From Gordionus sp. m RMFG-2023 (taxonomy: Eukaryota > Nematomorpha > Gordioida > Chordodea > Parachordodidae), in contig NC_088775.1 in NCBI RefSeq assembly GCF_954871325.1, positions 72,331,561-72,395,560 of the forward strand: a stretch of DNA of 64,000 nt, read 5' to 3'. Below, in pieces: positions 10,930 to 21,634 of this stretch. A program made the position numbers and the translations under genes. The notes under the pieces are model-generated. The model made no database searches. It was not told where the DNA came from and saw nothing but the letters and a program-made list of their open reading frames with translations. Position 1 is the stretch's first letter. Each line of letters opens with the position of its first letter.

Positions 10930-12835
10930 CTGAATCTCCTTGAAAAGCTAAACATGAATCTGCTTTTATTTTTTAAAAAAAACGGTTTTTTGACCGGGGA
11001 CGCGTAGTGTTTTTGAAAAAAAAAGTGTTTTTTGAAAAAATCACTAAGTTATAAAATAGTTTAAAATATAATATTTACATATTCTGTATTCTTTTAATGA
11101 GCTAAATATGAATCCGTTTTGATTTTTTTAAAAAAACTGTATTTTGACCGGGGACGCGTAGGGACGCGTAGTTTAGCCAAAAAAAAATTTTTTTTTATTA
11201 ATACCATTTTCTGAATCTCCTTGAAAAGCTTAACATGAATCTGCTTTTATTTTTTAAAAAAAACGGTTTTTTGACCGGGGACGCTGTTTTTGAAAAAATC
11301 ACTAAGTTATAAAATAGTTTAAAATATAATATTTACATATTCTGTATTCTTTTAATGAGCTAAATATGAATCCGTTTTGATTTTTTTAAAAAAACTGTAT
11401 TTTGACCGGGGACGCGTAGGGATGCGTAGTTTAGCCAAAATAATTTTTTTCGAAAAAATTTTTTTTTAAATTTTTTTTTATTAATACCATTTTCTGAATC
11501 TCCTTAAAAAGCTAAACATGAATCTGCTTTTATTTTTTAAAAAAAACGGTTTTTTGACCGGGGACGCGTAGTGTTTTCGAAAAAAGTGTTTTTTGAAAAA
11601 ATCACTAAGTTATAAAATAGTTTAAAATATAATATTTACATATTCTGTATTCTTTTAATGAGCTAAATATGAATCCGTTTTGATTTTTTTAAAAAAACTG
11701 TATTTTGACCGGGGACGCGTAGGGACGCGTAGTTTAGCCAAAAAAAATTTTTTTGGAAAAAATTTTTTTTTAAATTTTTTTTTTATTAATACCATTTTCT
11801 GAATCTCCTTAAAAAGCTAAACATGAATCTGCTTTTATTTTTTAAAAAAAAAGGTTTTTTGACCGGGGACGCGTAGTGTTTTTGAAAAAAAAAGTGTTTT
11901 TTGAAAAAATCGCTAAGTTATAAAATAGTTTAAAATATAATATTTACATATTCTGTATTCTTTTAATGAGCTAAATATGAATCCGTTTTGATTTTTTTAA
12001 AAAAACTGTATTTTGACCGGGGACGCGTAGGGACGCGTAGTTTAGCCAAAAAAAAATTTTTTTGGAAAAAATTTTTTTTTAAATTTTTTTTTATTAATAC
12101 CATTTTCTGAATCTCCTTAAAAAGCTAAACATGAATCTGCTTTTATTTTTTTAAAAAAAAGGTTTTTTGACCGGGGACGCGTAGTGTTTTTGAAAAAAAA
12201 AAGTGTTTTTTGAAAAAATCACTAAGTTATAAAATAGTTTAAAATATAATATTTACATATTCTGTATTCTTTTAATGAGCTAAATATGAATCCGTTTTGA
12301 TTTTTTTAAAAAAACTGTATTTTGACCGAGGACGCGTAGGGACGCGTAGTTTAGCCAAAAAAAAATTTTTTTGGAAAAAATTTTTTTTTAAATTTTTTTT
12401 TTATTAATACCATTTTCTAAATCTCCTTAAAAAGCTAAACATGAATCTGCTTTTATTTTTTAAAAAAAAAGGTGTTTTGACCGGAGACGCGTAGTGTTTT
12501 TGAAAAAAAAAGTGTTTTTTGAAAAAATCACTAAGTTATAAAATATTTTAAAATATAATATTTACATATTCTGTATTCTTTTAATGAGCTAAATATGAAT
12601 CCGTTTTGATTTTTAAAAAAAAACTGTATTTTGACCGGGGACGCGTAGGGAAGCGTAGTTTATTTTTTTAAAAAATAAATTTTTGTAAATTTTATATAGT
12701 TACCGTATTTTTTTTAAATTAAAAAAAACATTTTCTAACTCATCTTATAAAGCTTAATAAGATTTCCTATTAATAATAATAAAAATAAGTCGTTTTGACC
12801 GGGGACGCGTAGTTTTCGGGGACGCGTATTTTAGT
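10930..12835. repeat. Dimeric satellite array with GACCGGGGACGCGTAG boxes
   Basis: Six units begin with C(T)GAATCTCCTT at 10930, 11211, 11494, 11799, 12107 and 12417, giving spacings of 281-310 bp, then a degenerate tail to about 12835. Each unit is itself two related halves of about 150 bp: one with AAGCTAAACATGAATCTGC, the other with GAGCTAAATATGAATCCG. Each half ends in TTTTGACCGGGGACGCGTAG. Differences between units are mostly in A/T-run lengths. The G/C-rich box is nearly invariant in an otherwise very AT-rich array and is the only strongly conserved motif. No coding capacity. Confidence 0.9.
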
Positions 12836-13017
12836 CATTCCCCTAAAAAAATGATTCTAAGACTATCCCTCCTTTTAATTTTTTAAAATATAGTTTAACA
12901 TAATTCAGATTATTTTATTTAGATAATGGGAGTGTGCTGTCTTCAGAATTGTATGGCACCATTATTTATATATTGATGATAGATCAGTAAAATAAAAATA
13001 ATGAAATAAATTAATGA

Positions 13018-14239
13018 ACAAACTTATAGAATGTTTGATTATCTGAATTCAAGAAATTGTCTTGGGAAGGGATATAAAGCCCCGCTACATATAAATATGA
13101 TTCCAGAATATCAAATTCATTTTGATAAGTGTATTCAAACCTTAAAATCTTTAAGGTTAACAAATGGTGAATACGTTTATAAATCTTCAAAAAAAACATG
13201 TGTAGAGGGGCTTATTCTTTCCATGACAAGTATCCTGAAAAAGGAGTTATTAATTGGAGAAAATCCTAAAATGAAGTATTATATTTAACTTATAACAAGA
13301 GTTATTCATTAAATTTCAATATAATAATATTTTTTTAAGGTTCTTTTTAACGTATAAAACATCACAAGATCATTTAGAATTATATTTTTGTAGTATTCGT
13401 AGCGGGAGTGGATTTAATGATAATCCATCAGCTTATCAACTACAATCTGCTGTTCGCACTACATTAATGGTGAAATTAGATCCAACAATCATGGGAAATA
13501 GCATTTCCTTAGATAATACACAAGTATTATGTTCAAATTTTCAAAATAATCATGATAATGATGTTAACATTATCAAACCTATAGCCAATCTAGTACCCAT
13601 ACCCACCACTTCATCTTATTATTTTAGAAACACAAACCCACATATCCCGAAATTATCTTTATATTTAGATAATGTATCAACTTATATAACGGGATATATT
13701 GTACACCAACTTATTAAAGAAAAAAAGCAACGTTGTGATGTTTGCATTACAGCAATGGTTAGTGATTCTTATAATGATAATAATATCAATAATATGCTAA
13801 TAAATATTAAAAATAATGGGGGGGGGGTTGGTGATACCTTCTACTAGTATGTCCAAACTATGCAGAATATGTGAAAGTTCATTTAGAACTTATCAAAATG
13901 AAATCACACATAAAAATATTTTAAAAAAATGGAAGTATTAATTTTTTCCAAAATAATAGGTACAAATATTTAAAAGAAATGAATTTAATATTTTTTTAAT
14001 AGGCACAAATCTCTTTATTGATCTTTGTGATCATATCATTGAACATGAAATTGGGTACAGCCATTTTCAAATTCTTGTAAAATTAATTGTTCAAAAGTAA
14101 CCAATTATTAGATTTTATACTATTTTTTTTAAAGATATTTAAATATTAGATTTTATCATTTTGCTGACTTAAGAAACCAGGAATTGAGAACTGGTATGCG
14201 ACAGAATCTTACAAAAGCAATACAATTTAATAATCAATA
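13018..14239 (+). mobile_element. P-element (THAP9-like) transposase relic
   Basis: Coding segments in order match the P-element/THAP9 transposase. The first has FDYLNSRN, LGKGYKAPL and CVEGLILSMTSI (13030-13275). A 64-bp intron (13276-13339, GT-AG) follows. The next exon opens with FFLTYKTSQDHLELYFCSIR and FNDNPSAYQLQSA and continues to YITGYIVHQLIKEKKQRCDVC. At a poly-G tract (about 13818-13827) the frame changes into LVIPSTSMSKLCRIC, so the copy has a frameshift there. Further pieces, FIDLCDHIIEHEIGYSHFQ (about 14010-14095) and FYHFADLRNQELRTG (about 14150-14240), fit the family's C-terminus. The N-terminal THAP finger and terminal repeats were not found. This is a dead DNA transposon. SQDHLELYF is the family's diagnostic motif. 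Confidence 0.8.
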
Positions 14240-14244
14240 AGTCA

Positions 14245-15080
14245 TATATATAAATATATATATCTTCTATTATATTTTAAATATTATATTGTATAAGGAA
14301 TGACCAGATATTAGGCATATTATAAAAATTATGATCTTATATATTATCTATGCTAATTAATTATATTAATTTTTTATAGGTGATGATATAATCAAAAATG
14401 ATGAAAATGTACTAAAAAATAATATGAAAGTGAATTGTTACAATATCTTTTCCTTTTCAAGGCCTATACATTTATATCATTATATACTTATTAAATATAC
14501 TTTAAATAAATGATTTATATAATATAATTTATACTCAAGCAAAAAATGATATTATTACATTATGTATTTATTGAAAAAAATAAAAGATATTTTTTTATTT
14601 GTCATTTATAATTAAGATGAAATAATCAAAACAAAACAAATGATCAATTATGAAGAGAATCTTAATAGTATATACTTTTGGAGTTATCTTTAGTTCTTCC
14701 TTTATAATAAAATTAATAATACAAAATAAAAAAATTAACAGCACCTTCTCTTATTAGTAACAAAATTTGTAGATTTTATTTAATTTTATCTATACAGGTC
14801 TATTTTTTACATAAACTTATGAGTGATTATTGTTTTAAGTTATAAGCTACTATTTTACATAAAATTTAAAGTACCAGCTACTGCAATAAATATAGGTGCA
14901 TCTATGATATTTATTATTAAGACAGGAATCATAAAAGATTATATATGTAAAATATAAAAATAATATATTTATTATTTTTAATTAAAAGATTCTATAAATG
15001 AACAACATGTGTGTAACAAGATTTTTATTGTAATATCTAGTGAATTTGATAAAACTATAAAAGCTAGTATTCTTGGAAAT
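14245..15080. other. Non-coding stretch
   Basis: AT-rich sequence with stops in all frames. I see no gene or repeat of note. Confidence 0.4.
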
Positions 15081-15082
15081 GA

Positions 15083-15501
15083 GGGGTGGTATTGTGGCTT
15101 TTTATATATGTATATCTTGAGTCTTATATTTTAGATTACTAATAAAATGAATTGAAGAAGCTAAAATCATCAGTTGAGGTGAGAATTTATTTTGTATTGA
15201 TATAGATAATTTAAAAATAATGATCGAGGCATTTGATCCATATGGGTTAAAGGAATCTGGGTGGTAAGGTTAATTGGAGATTATTTATTGGATTTTTTGA
15301 AGGTATAATAGATAGAGGTATGGAATATTTTGCATGAAGGGTGGTATTGTGGCTTTAAATATGTATATCTTGAGTCTTATATTTTAGATTACTAATAAAA
15401 TGAATTGAAGAACTTGCTAAAATCATCAGTTGAGGTGAGAATTTATTTTGTATTGATACCGAGAATTTAAAAATATAATAATAATGATGAGGCATTTGAT
15501 C
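15083..15501. repeat. Direct duplication of about 160 bp
   Basis: The segment at about 15083-15241 (GGGGTGGTATTGTGGCTTT ... GAGGCATTTGATC) recurs at about 15341-15501 with small indels. About 100 bp of other sequence lies between the copies. No coding capacity is evident. Confidence 0.8.
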
Positions 15502-15599
15502 AACGTTCAAGCTACAAAATGGCGCTACAGCTGATTGCAATGTGAGGACGTTTTTAATGAATGGCCAATCTATGTTATATATATCATTGACTCAATCTT

Positions 15600-16565
15600 A
15601 AATTTGGGGAGTTTTCATGGATATAGGCTACCTTACCAACCAAATCCGGCGGTATTGGTATAAGGTCACCTTCCCTAAGTGCGTTCATATCCTCTCGCTT
15701 GTCCTGCGAGCCCATCATTCAAACGCTAACAAAACATCCTGACCCCTTACTCCAACAGGCAATTGATCCATGGAAGTCATTTTCATTAGTCGATCCTCCA
15801 TCGTCGGCATTACAGAAGAATTGGGATAAACCTCTAGTTGGCAACTCCGTTGCATTCCTTAAATAGAGGAGCCAACCAGAGGACCATTTTCTACTCTTCT
15901 TCATTTCCGAAGGTAGTGGATACGAATTTCTTGAAGCCTTCCCATCCCGAAACCTTGACCAGTTCCTAAGCAATGATGAGTTACGTCACGCCATCGGTCT
16001 TAAACTGAATTGCGATATGGTAATACCTTATAACTGTATCCTCTGTCAAACGTCGGTCCAAAGGCCGTCACTCTCTACACTGCAAGCGCTGTAAAGGCAG
16101 ATTCATTAGGCATTCAAAATGCAATGATACCATTGCTAGGGCCTTAAAATCCGCCGGCATCCCATCAACCCTCGAACCTACTGGCCTTTACGATTTCAGA
16201 TGGTAAGCGGCCCGGTGGTTCGACTATGATCCCTTGGAAGAGGAGGGAATTCCTAACATGGGATTTCTCATGCAACGATCCTCTTGCCCCCAATATAAAT
16301 AGAGATGCCATACTAGATGCCGAAGCGAATATTAGCTAAATATTCGCCATCTCTTCCCGCCAATTATACATTCCTACCATTAATCGCCACTATCTTAACG
16401 TCGTTCGGCTCTCATGCCCTAGACTTCTTTAAAGAGCTAGGAAAACGGATCTCTGCTAGGACCGAGGATCCCAACGAGGGATTCTACCTACGCCAACGAT
16501 TAGCCATAAATATAGTAAAATACAATTGTCTCAGCTTTATTTTTTCAATATCCGAAACGCCGTGA
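15600..16565 (+). mobile_element. Retroelement-derived coding fossil (region downstream of reverse transcriptase)
   Basis: This is a GC-richer island with coding-like composition. Its translated pieces match the C-terminal region that follows reverse transcriptase in a widespread group of animal retroelement proteins: AIGLKLNCDMVIPYNC, then GRFIRHSKCNDTIARALKS, a DGKRPDG-type region, then FFKELGKRISARTEDP and RQRLAINIVKYN near the end. The element is broken, with several interruptions, and lacks a recognisable reverse transcriptase core here. The exact clade cannot be assigned by eye. Base composition unlike the surroundings suggests that it inserted from a source with a different composition or is younger than its neighbours. 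Confidence 0.55.
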
Positions 16566-17088
16566 ACATCCTATGCATAGTATAGACTTTGGCCATTTTG
16601 TTGCATATTATTATAATGTTAGCGCTAAATTTATATTAATGTATAATTAATATATGTTATTTTATTTTGTTAAATTATTTTACTAATAATGTAATAATAT
16701 CTTATTATTATAATGATTATATATTTTAATATGATAAATAATTTATATTTAAATTTTAAAATGATAATATATCACAATATGTATATGAAGATATTAGTTT
16801 GCAAGATATTTATTTAGGTCTGATATTATATTAAAATTGAAATGTATTATGAAAAATCGATCACATTAATAAATTTATATTAATTCCTTCTCTTAAATTT
16901 ATGTATTTATTAATCTTAATGTCAACATATTTATCAATTATACTAAATTTTTATTTTATAAAGAGAGAGCTTAGTGAATTCAATGATATTGCCAAACTAA
17001 TAAAAGAATTCTCTGAAAAACAATTAAATCTTGGAAACCAAAGTGGTTGCAAATCCAAGCAACAAAATTAAATTTTTATAATCTAAAC
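16566..17088. other. Non-coding, with one short unexplained open stretch
   Basis: Mostly A/T-rich non-coding DNA. From about 16964 to 17071 a short frame (RELSEFNDIAKLIKEFSEKQ and on to TAA) follows an acceptor-like TTTATAAAG. It could be a small terminal exon, but it matches no family I recognise and may be chance. Confidence 0.25.
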
Positions 17089-17096
17089 ATGCTAGC

Positions 17097-19422
17097 CAGT
17101 GGCGTTGCTAGTAGGAGGGGGGCGCAGGGGCTCAAGCCCCCTAAAAAATTTGAATAGCCCCCTGAAGCAAAAATTTTTTTTTAATGGCTCCTTAATATCT
17201 CCTTGAGCTAAAAATAAATTTTTTTAATTGCCCTCTGAATAATTTCTTTTATAATTCTATTTAGTAATATATAGATTTAATTTTATTAAAAAATTAAAAC
17301 AACTATCTTAATTTTTATTAAATGATTACTATTTTAATTATTAGATTAGATTATTACATATAAATTATACTATGTCAGCTTGCAATCAAATTCTGTGTTG
17401 AAAATATAACAATATCACTCACTAAATATTAATTTAGCTTTAACAGTTGAAGCTTAATTGACTTTTATATTTTTAAATTATTATATAACCCTAATAAATA
17501 TAATCATTTATTAATTGAAAATTAATAATTTAATATTTTAGTTTAGCCGAGTTCAAAATTACTAATCAACTATATTATTAATTTTTAAATTTAATTACCA
17601 TGTCTCTTCCTATACTAAAATTATTTTCAAGGTCCAAATCTAAATAAGTATAAGAGATTTATTTATAAAAATTAAGTAGACATATAGTTTATAATCCTCT
17701 ATTATATATAATTTTTTATAAAATCACTTTTACAGACGTATCTGACAGTTGTTAATATTTTTTAAATTTTACTAATAAATGCTTTTGATAATAAATATAA
17801 GTAATAATTTGCATACAAATATTTAACGCCATCTATTTATTTAAAATAAAATTATAATTAAACGAATTATTACTCATCCCACAATAGATGTAATAAATTA
17901 GATATCTTTTCTTCTCTTTTTTTACGTGTTTTTAGGAAAGCTATATTTTTCTTCTTCGAAAAATAGATTTGGGTTAAATCTGGTTAAATCTTTAATACAA
18001 ATATATTTTCGATATTATTACAAACTACTATATTTTAAGATATAATATACCAACTAGAGATGGTGCGACAATAATATATAAAATCTTAATTGCTTTCATG
18101 ATATCACTCTGGTTCTTATTTTGTAGCTACAAAATGTTTCATTTCTAATATGGAATCCTTGCCATGTAAATAACTCAAGGCTTCAATATATTTTGATAAT
18201 TTCTTCTAAAGGTTTTAATGTTTTTGTTTTATCAATTTATCACAGAATAAATTGTGATGGGTTACCATCATGAGTGTCATGGATAGGACTGCATATTAAC
18301 TGTTGTAACTGTTGAAAAAAAGAAGAAATAAATTTAATATAATACATCAAATGTCAGTTATTTTCTGACAGGGGAATTAAGTTTTCCTTGGGGGAAGAAG
18401 GGGAGATGATGATCACATGATGGGTTGATGGGAAGGATTCTTTTGTTATCCATTTTGGGATGAAGAGTTTGGATTAATTCGAGAAGATGTCAGCGAGGAA
18501 CTAAGAATGCTTTGGGAAATGAAGAATTAGATAATTATGATTTATGATTTGTATATTTTTTTTGTTAATGTATAGAGATTGTTGTGAGCGTTTTTTAATA
18601 AATAAAGTGGAGTCGTATTCTTATTCTTATTATTATTGAATTATGGGTTGTTATATTAACCAGCATCTATTATTTGTGTGGCTATGTAATTTAAGATTAT
18701 TACTACAGCTGCTGAGAGCATATGATCGCATATTTTAGATGTTTATATAACATTGAAAATGGAAGATAATCTTTTAGAAATAAAATATCATACAATAATT
18801 TTCTCGATTACTTATCTAGCTTCCATCATGTCTTCTAAGAGAAAGTTCTAACCACCTTATAGTTTTATGATTTGGATTGGTCGTTTATATTCTCTTCTTC
18901 AAGAATTGTACATTTGGTAAGGTCTATAAATTTTTTCTTATTAGTCCATTTGTCTAAAATGGTAATAGGGAGTTATATTAGTTTCATGACCTTTTGTAAA
19001 TGTAAGTTGCTAAGAATTATATTATATTATGTAGTTTTCAAAAACTATTATCAACTAAGGCATATATGAATTAATTAACCTTTTTTATTATTCTTTAGAC
19101 GCAAAATCATTTTATATCAACAATCGAAAATATTTTATACTGTAATAAATAGATTTTCTATTAAAAAATATTATTTTTAGAAATGTCTTCTATTATTTTT
19201 ATATGCTAGTTTATTTTGTATGCAAAATATAATCAATGACATTCAGAATAATTATTTAGAGTTAGTAAATTTTAAAATAGTATAATATATTAATATAAAA
19301 CCCGGCCGAAGGCCTGGCAAAAGCGGGCCGAAGGCCCGCTAACTGGTGGGTATGGGGGCGAAGTCCCCATAAATTTTTTTTTGTTCAGCCCCCTGAGATT
19401 GTAAAGGCTAGCGACGCCCCTG
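17097..19422. mobile_element. hAT-type DNA transposon, 2.3 kb, with 8-bp target duplication
   Basis: The left end is CAGTGGCGTTGCTAG (17097) and the right end is its inverted partner CTAGCGACGCCCCTG (ends 19422), matching at 13 of 15 positions. Exact 8-bp duplications ATGCTAGC flank it (17089-17096 and 19423-19430), the length used by hAT transposases. Subterminal AGGGGGC(T) motifs are also shared. Inside, a minus-strand stretch near 18870-18990 (ILDKWTNKKKFIDLTKC-like) could be a transposase remnant, but no intact gene survives. The plus-strand open frame at 18872-19069 is probably a shadow. A fragment with the same right end (CTAGTGACGCCACTG) occurs at about 28836-28850. Confidence 0.8.
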
Positions 19423-19538
19423 ATGCTAGCTATCACAAAAAACAGCTGGCAAAGTTATAGTGGAATTTATTAGTACACTTTCTAATCACTGTCACTGGTT
19501 GATTATCCTGAGAAAATGATTAAAATATTTTCTCCAAC

Positions 19539-19924
19539 CAGAGTTGTACATTTGCTCAAAATAAAAAGATCTTGATCTTTGAAGGTAAAATTTGAAGATC
19601 TTTTATTTTTTAAAAATTTTGTGTAACGATCTTCAAAGATCTTCATGATATTTATTTTTTTTACCCCTTTATTAAAAGCCCAGATGTTTTTCAATTTTAA
19701 TAATATAATATTTCTTTTATGTTTTATACATCTCCTCCTGCCTTGATGAAAATTGAAAAATATCTGGGCTTTTAATAAAAAGGTAAAAAAATAAATATCA
19801 TGAAGATCTTTGAAGATCGTTATACAAAATTTTTAAAAAATAAAAGATCTTCAAAGATCTTGCTCAAATTTTTGAGTTAGATCTCGCTCAAAAATTTTCA
19901 AAGAAGATCTTTTGTACAACTCTG
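19539..19924. mobile_element. Fold-back hAT MITE with perfect 8-bp target duplication
   Basis: The element is 386 bp and runs from CAGAGTTGTACA to TGTACAACTCTG. It is flanked by identical TCTCCAAC (19531-19538 and 19925-19932). Nearly the whole element is two inverted arms (about 19539-19698 and 19749-19924) around a roughly 50-bp loop; the arms share GATCTTCAAAGATCTTCATG and the AAGCCCAGAT stretch. The CAG...CTG ends and the 8-bp duplication point to hAT mobilisation. It has no coding capacity; the minus-strand open frame at 19503-19694 is arm sequence. Confidence 0.85.
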
Positions 19925-20069
19925 TCTCCAACTATATAAATTTTGTGTCATCCAACTCTGAACAACAAAATATCTATTACCTTTACAGATATGACCACAA
20001 ATCTTGTATGTGATCACCATTGCTGATTGCTAAAGTAGTCATAGAAAGTATATTATATTTATATTAATT

Positions 20070-21500
20070 TTATAATGTTTTATTTTAGGGCTTTTATCGG
20101 TGTTACGCCCCATTAGGTATTAACCCTTAAGAGAAGATCAGTAGCTTTTGCACCGGGGTGCATAATTAGAAAGCAAACGTATGTTTTGACTAAGGAAATT
20201 ATGGATATTCATAAGACTCATAAAATTAATAATAAGGTGGTGAAGATTGTGACAGAAAATGGCTCCAACGTTGTTAAGGCCTTTAAGTAATATTTATATT
20301 TAACAAAAAAAATTATTTAAAATAAATATATAATTTTTCCGGAATTTTTGGAGAAAATGAAGAAGATAGTAATCCAACTACAAGCCTATCAATTAATTTA
20401 CGTTGTTGTTGTCATAATCTGAACCTAATTGCAACCACTGATGTGGAGAAGGCAGAAAATGATATCAATTTTAAGCGAACATCAGATAAACATTTGCTAA
20501 TTTTCTTTAATTAACAAATCAAATATGTCCCCTAAAATGGCTGATACTGTATTGCAGACATCGGGAAGATATCTTACAAGACCTGATAGAACTCCTACCA
20601 TTCAATAAAATTAATGGACAAGACTGAAAAAATTTTTCAAAAGTAGAAGAAGTTTGTGAACAAATCGGATTCACAATGTAGGAATGTTTCTTATCCAAAT
20701 ATATTAGTGTTGTTAATTGGGAGCCGATTTTTAAAAACAGCTAACTCAGTATTATATCCAGAAATATATTGCCCACGCCTCGAGATTTCGCTAATAGATG
20801 CTCAAACCTTTGTGCCATAATATATTTCTGGATAAAAAGTTGAGTTGGCCGTTTTTAAAAATCGGCTCAAAACGAGCTGTTTAACAACATTAAAAAATAT
20901 GCATTAGTAATTTAAAGATATTTTTATTTTAATAGGTAAAATTTAAATAATAAGGTTATGAAACAATATAATTAAAGATTTTACAACGGGAGGAAAATAA
21001 GGACCAGGGATATCAACCCCAGTTCTAAACTATTCTATAGATAAATTAAATCTTTATGCAATTATTGTATATTGATAGATATCAGAGATCTGCAAAATTT
21101 ATTAGAAAATTGTAATGATTATGGCAAATTTATTAAAATATTTTTGATATGACCCAATATATACCATACAGATAATGGGTCAGGTCTTACTGTAAAATTT
21201 GGAAAAGCTGAGTTTTGCTGATATCTGATTTATATGAATCAACACTTATTTAATAATAAATTAGTTATCAAATATAGATTTCCTTCACTGTATGATGAAA
21301 GTAACATATTAGCAACAATAATTAACTCAAAATTTAAGCTATTGGCCTTATATTAATCTGCCACAAAATCTGTTGGTAAAAAAATATTAATTGTTCATTT
21401 GGAGAATCTGCATCAACCACATTTGGATGCTTTAAATTAATGTATGGATGAAATTGATATATTTTGGCATGAAAAATTCTTCAAAAAATTCGATTTCTAT
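20070..21500 (+). mobile_element. hAT transposase relic
   Basis: Scattered coding pieces in order match a hAT transposase: RKQTYVLTKEIMDIHKTHKI, then VTENGSNVVKAF (about 20240-20290; the second catalytic Asp region, here Glu), CCCHNLNLIATTDVEKA (about 20400-20455) and NNKLVIKYRFPSLYDESN with NSKFKLLALY (about 21250-21355). Stops and frame changes separate them, and a MITE (20705-20892) has landed inside, so it is long dead. Terminal repeats were not identified. It ends just before the FAM136A start. Confidence 0.65.
20705..20892. mobile_element. MITE of the TAGTGTTGTTAA family
   Basis: Ends TAGTGTTGTTAA and TTTAACAACATTA enclose inverted arms with CGATTTTTAAAAACAGCTAACTCA and its complement. 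The flanking 8-mers AAATATAT and AAAAATAT match at 7 of 8 positions. The terminal sequence is the same as that of the 14-kb hAT element at 34124-48244, so this is probably a non-autonomous relative. Confidence 0.75.
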
Positions 21501-21634
21501 TAATAATTTTTTTATTCAAAGGGAGATGATAGACTTACGCCAAATAGCGTATTAGCAAGAAATAAAAGCTATATTTTTTCTTATTTATACGCATTTTCCA
21601 AATTTCGCACTTCTATTCGGGATTTTTGAACTAC

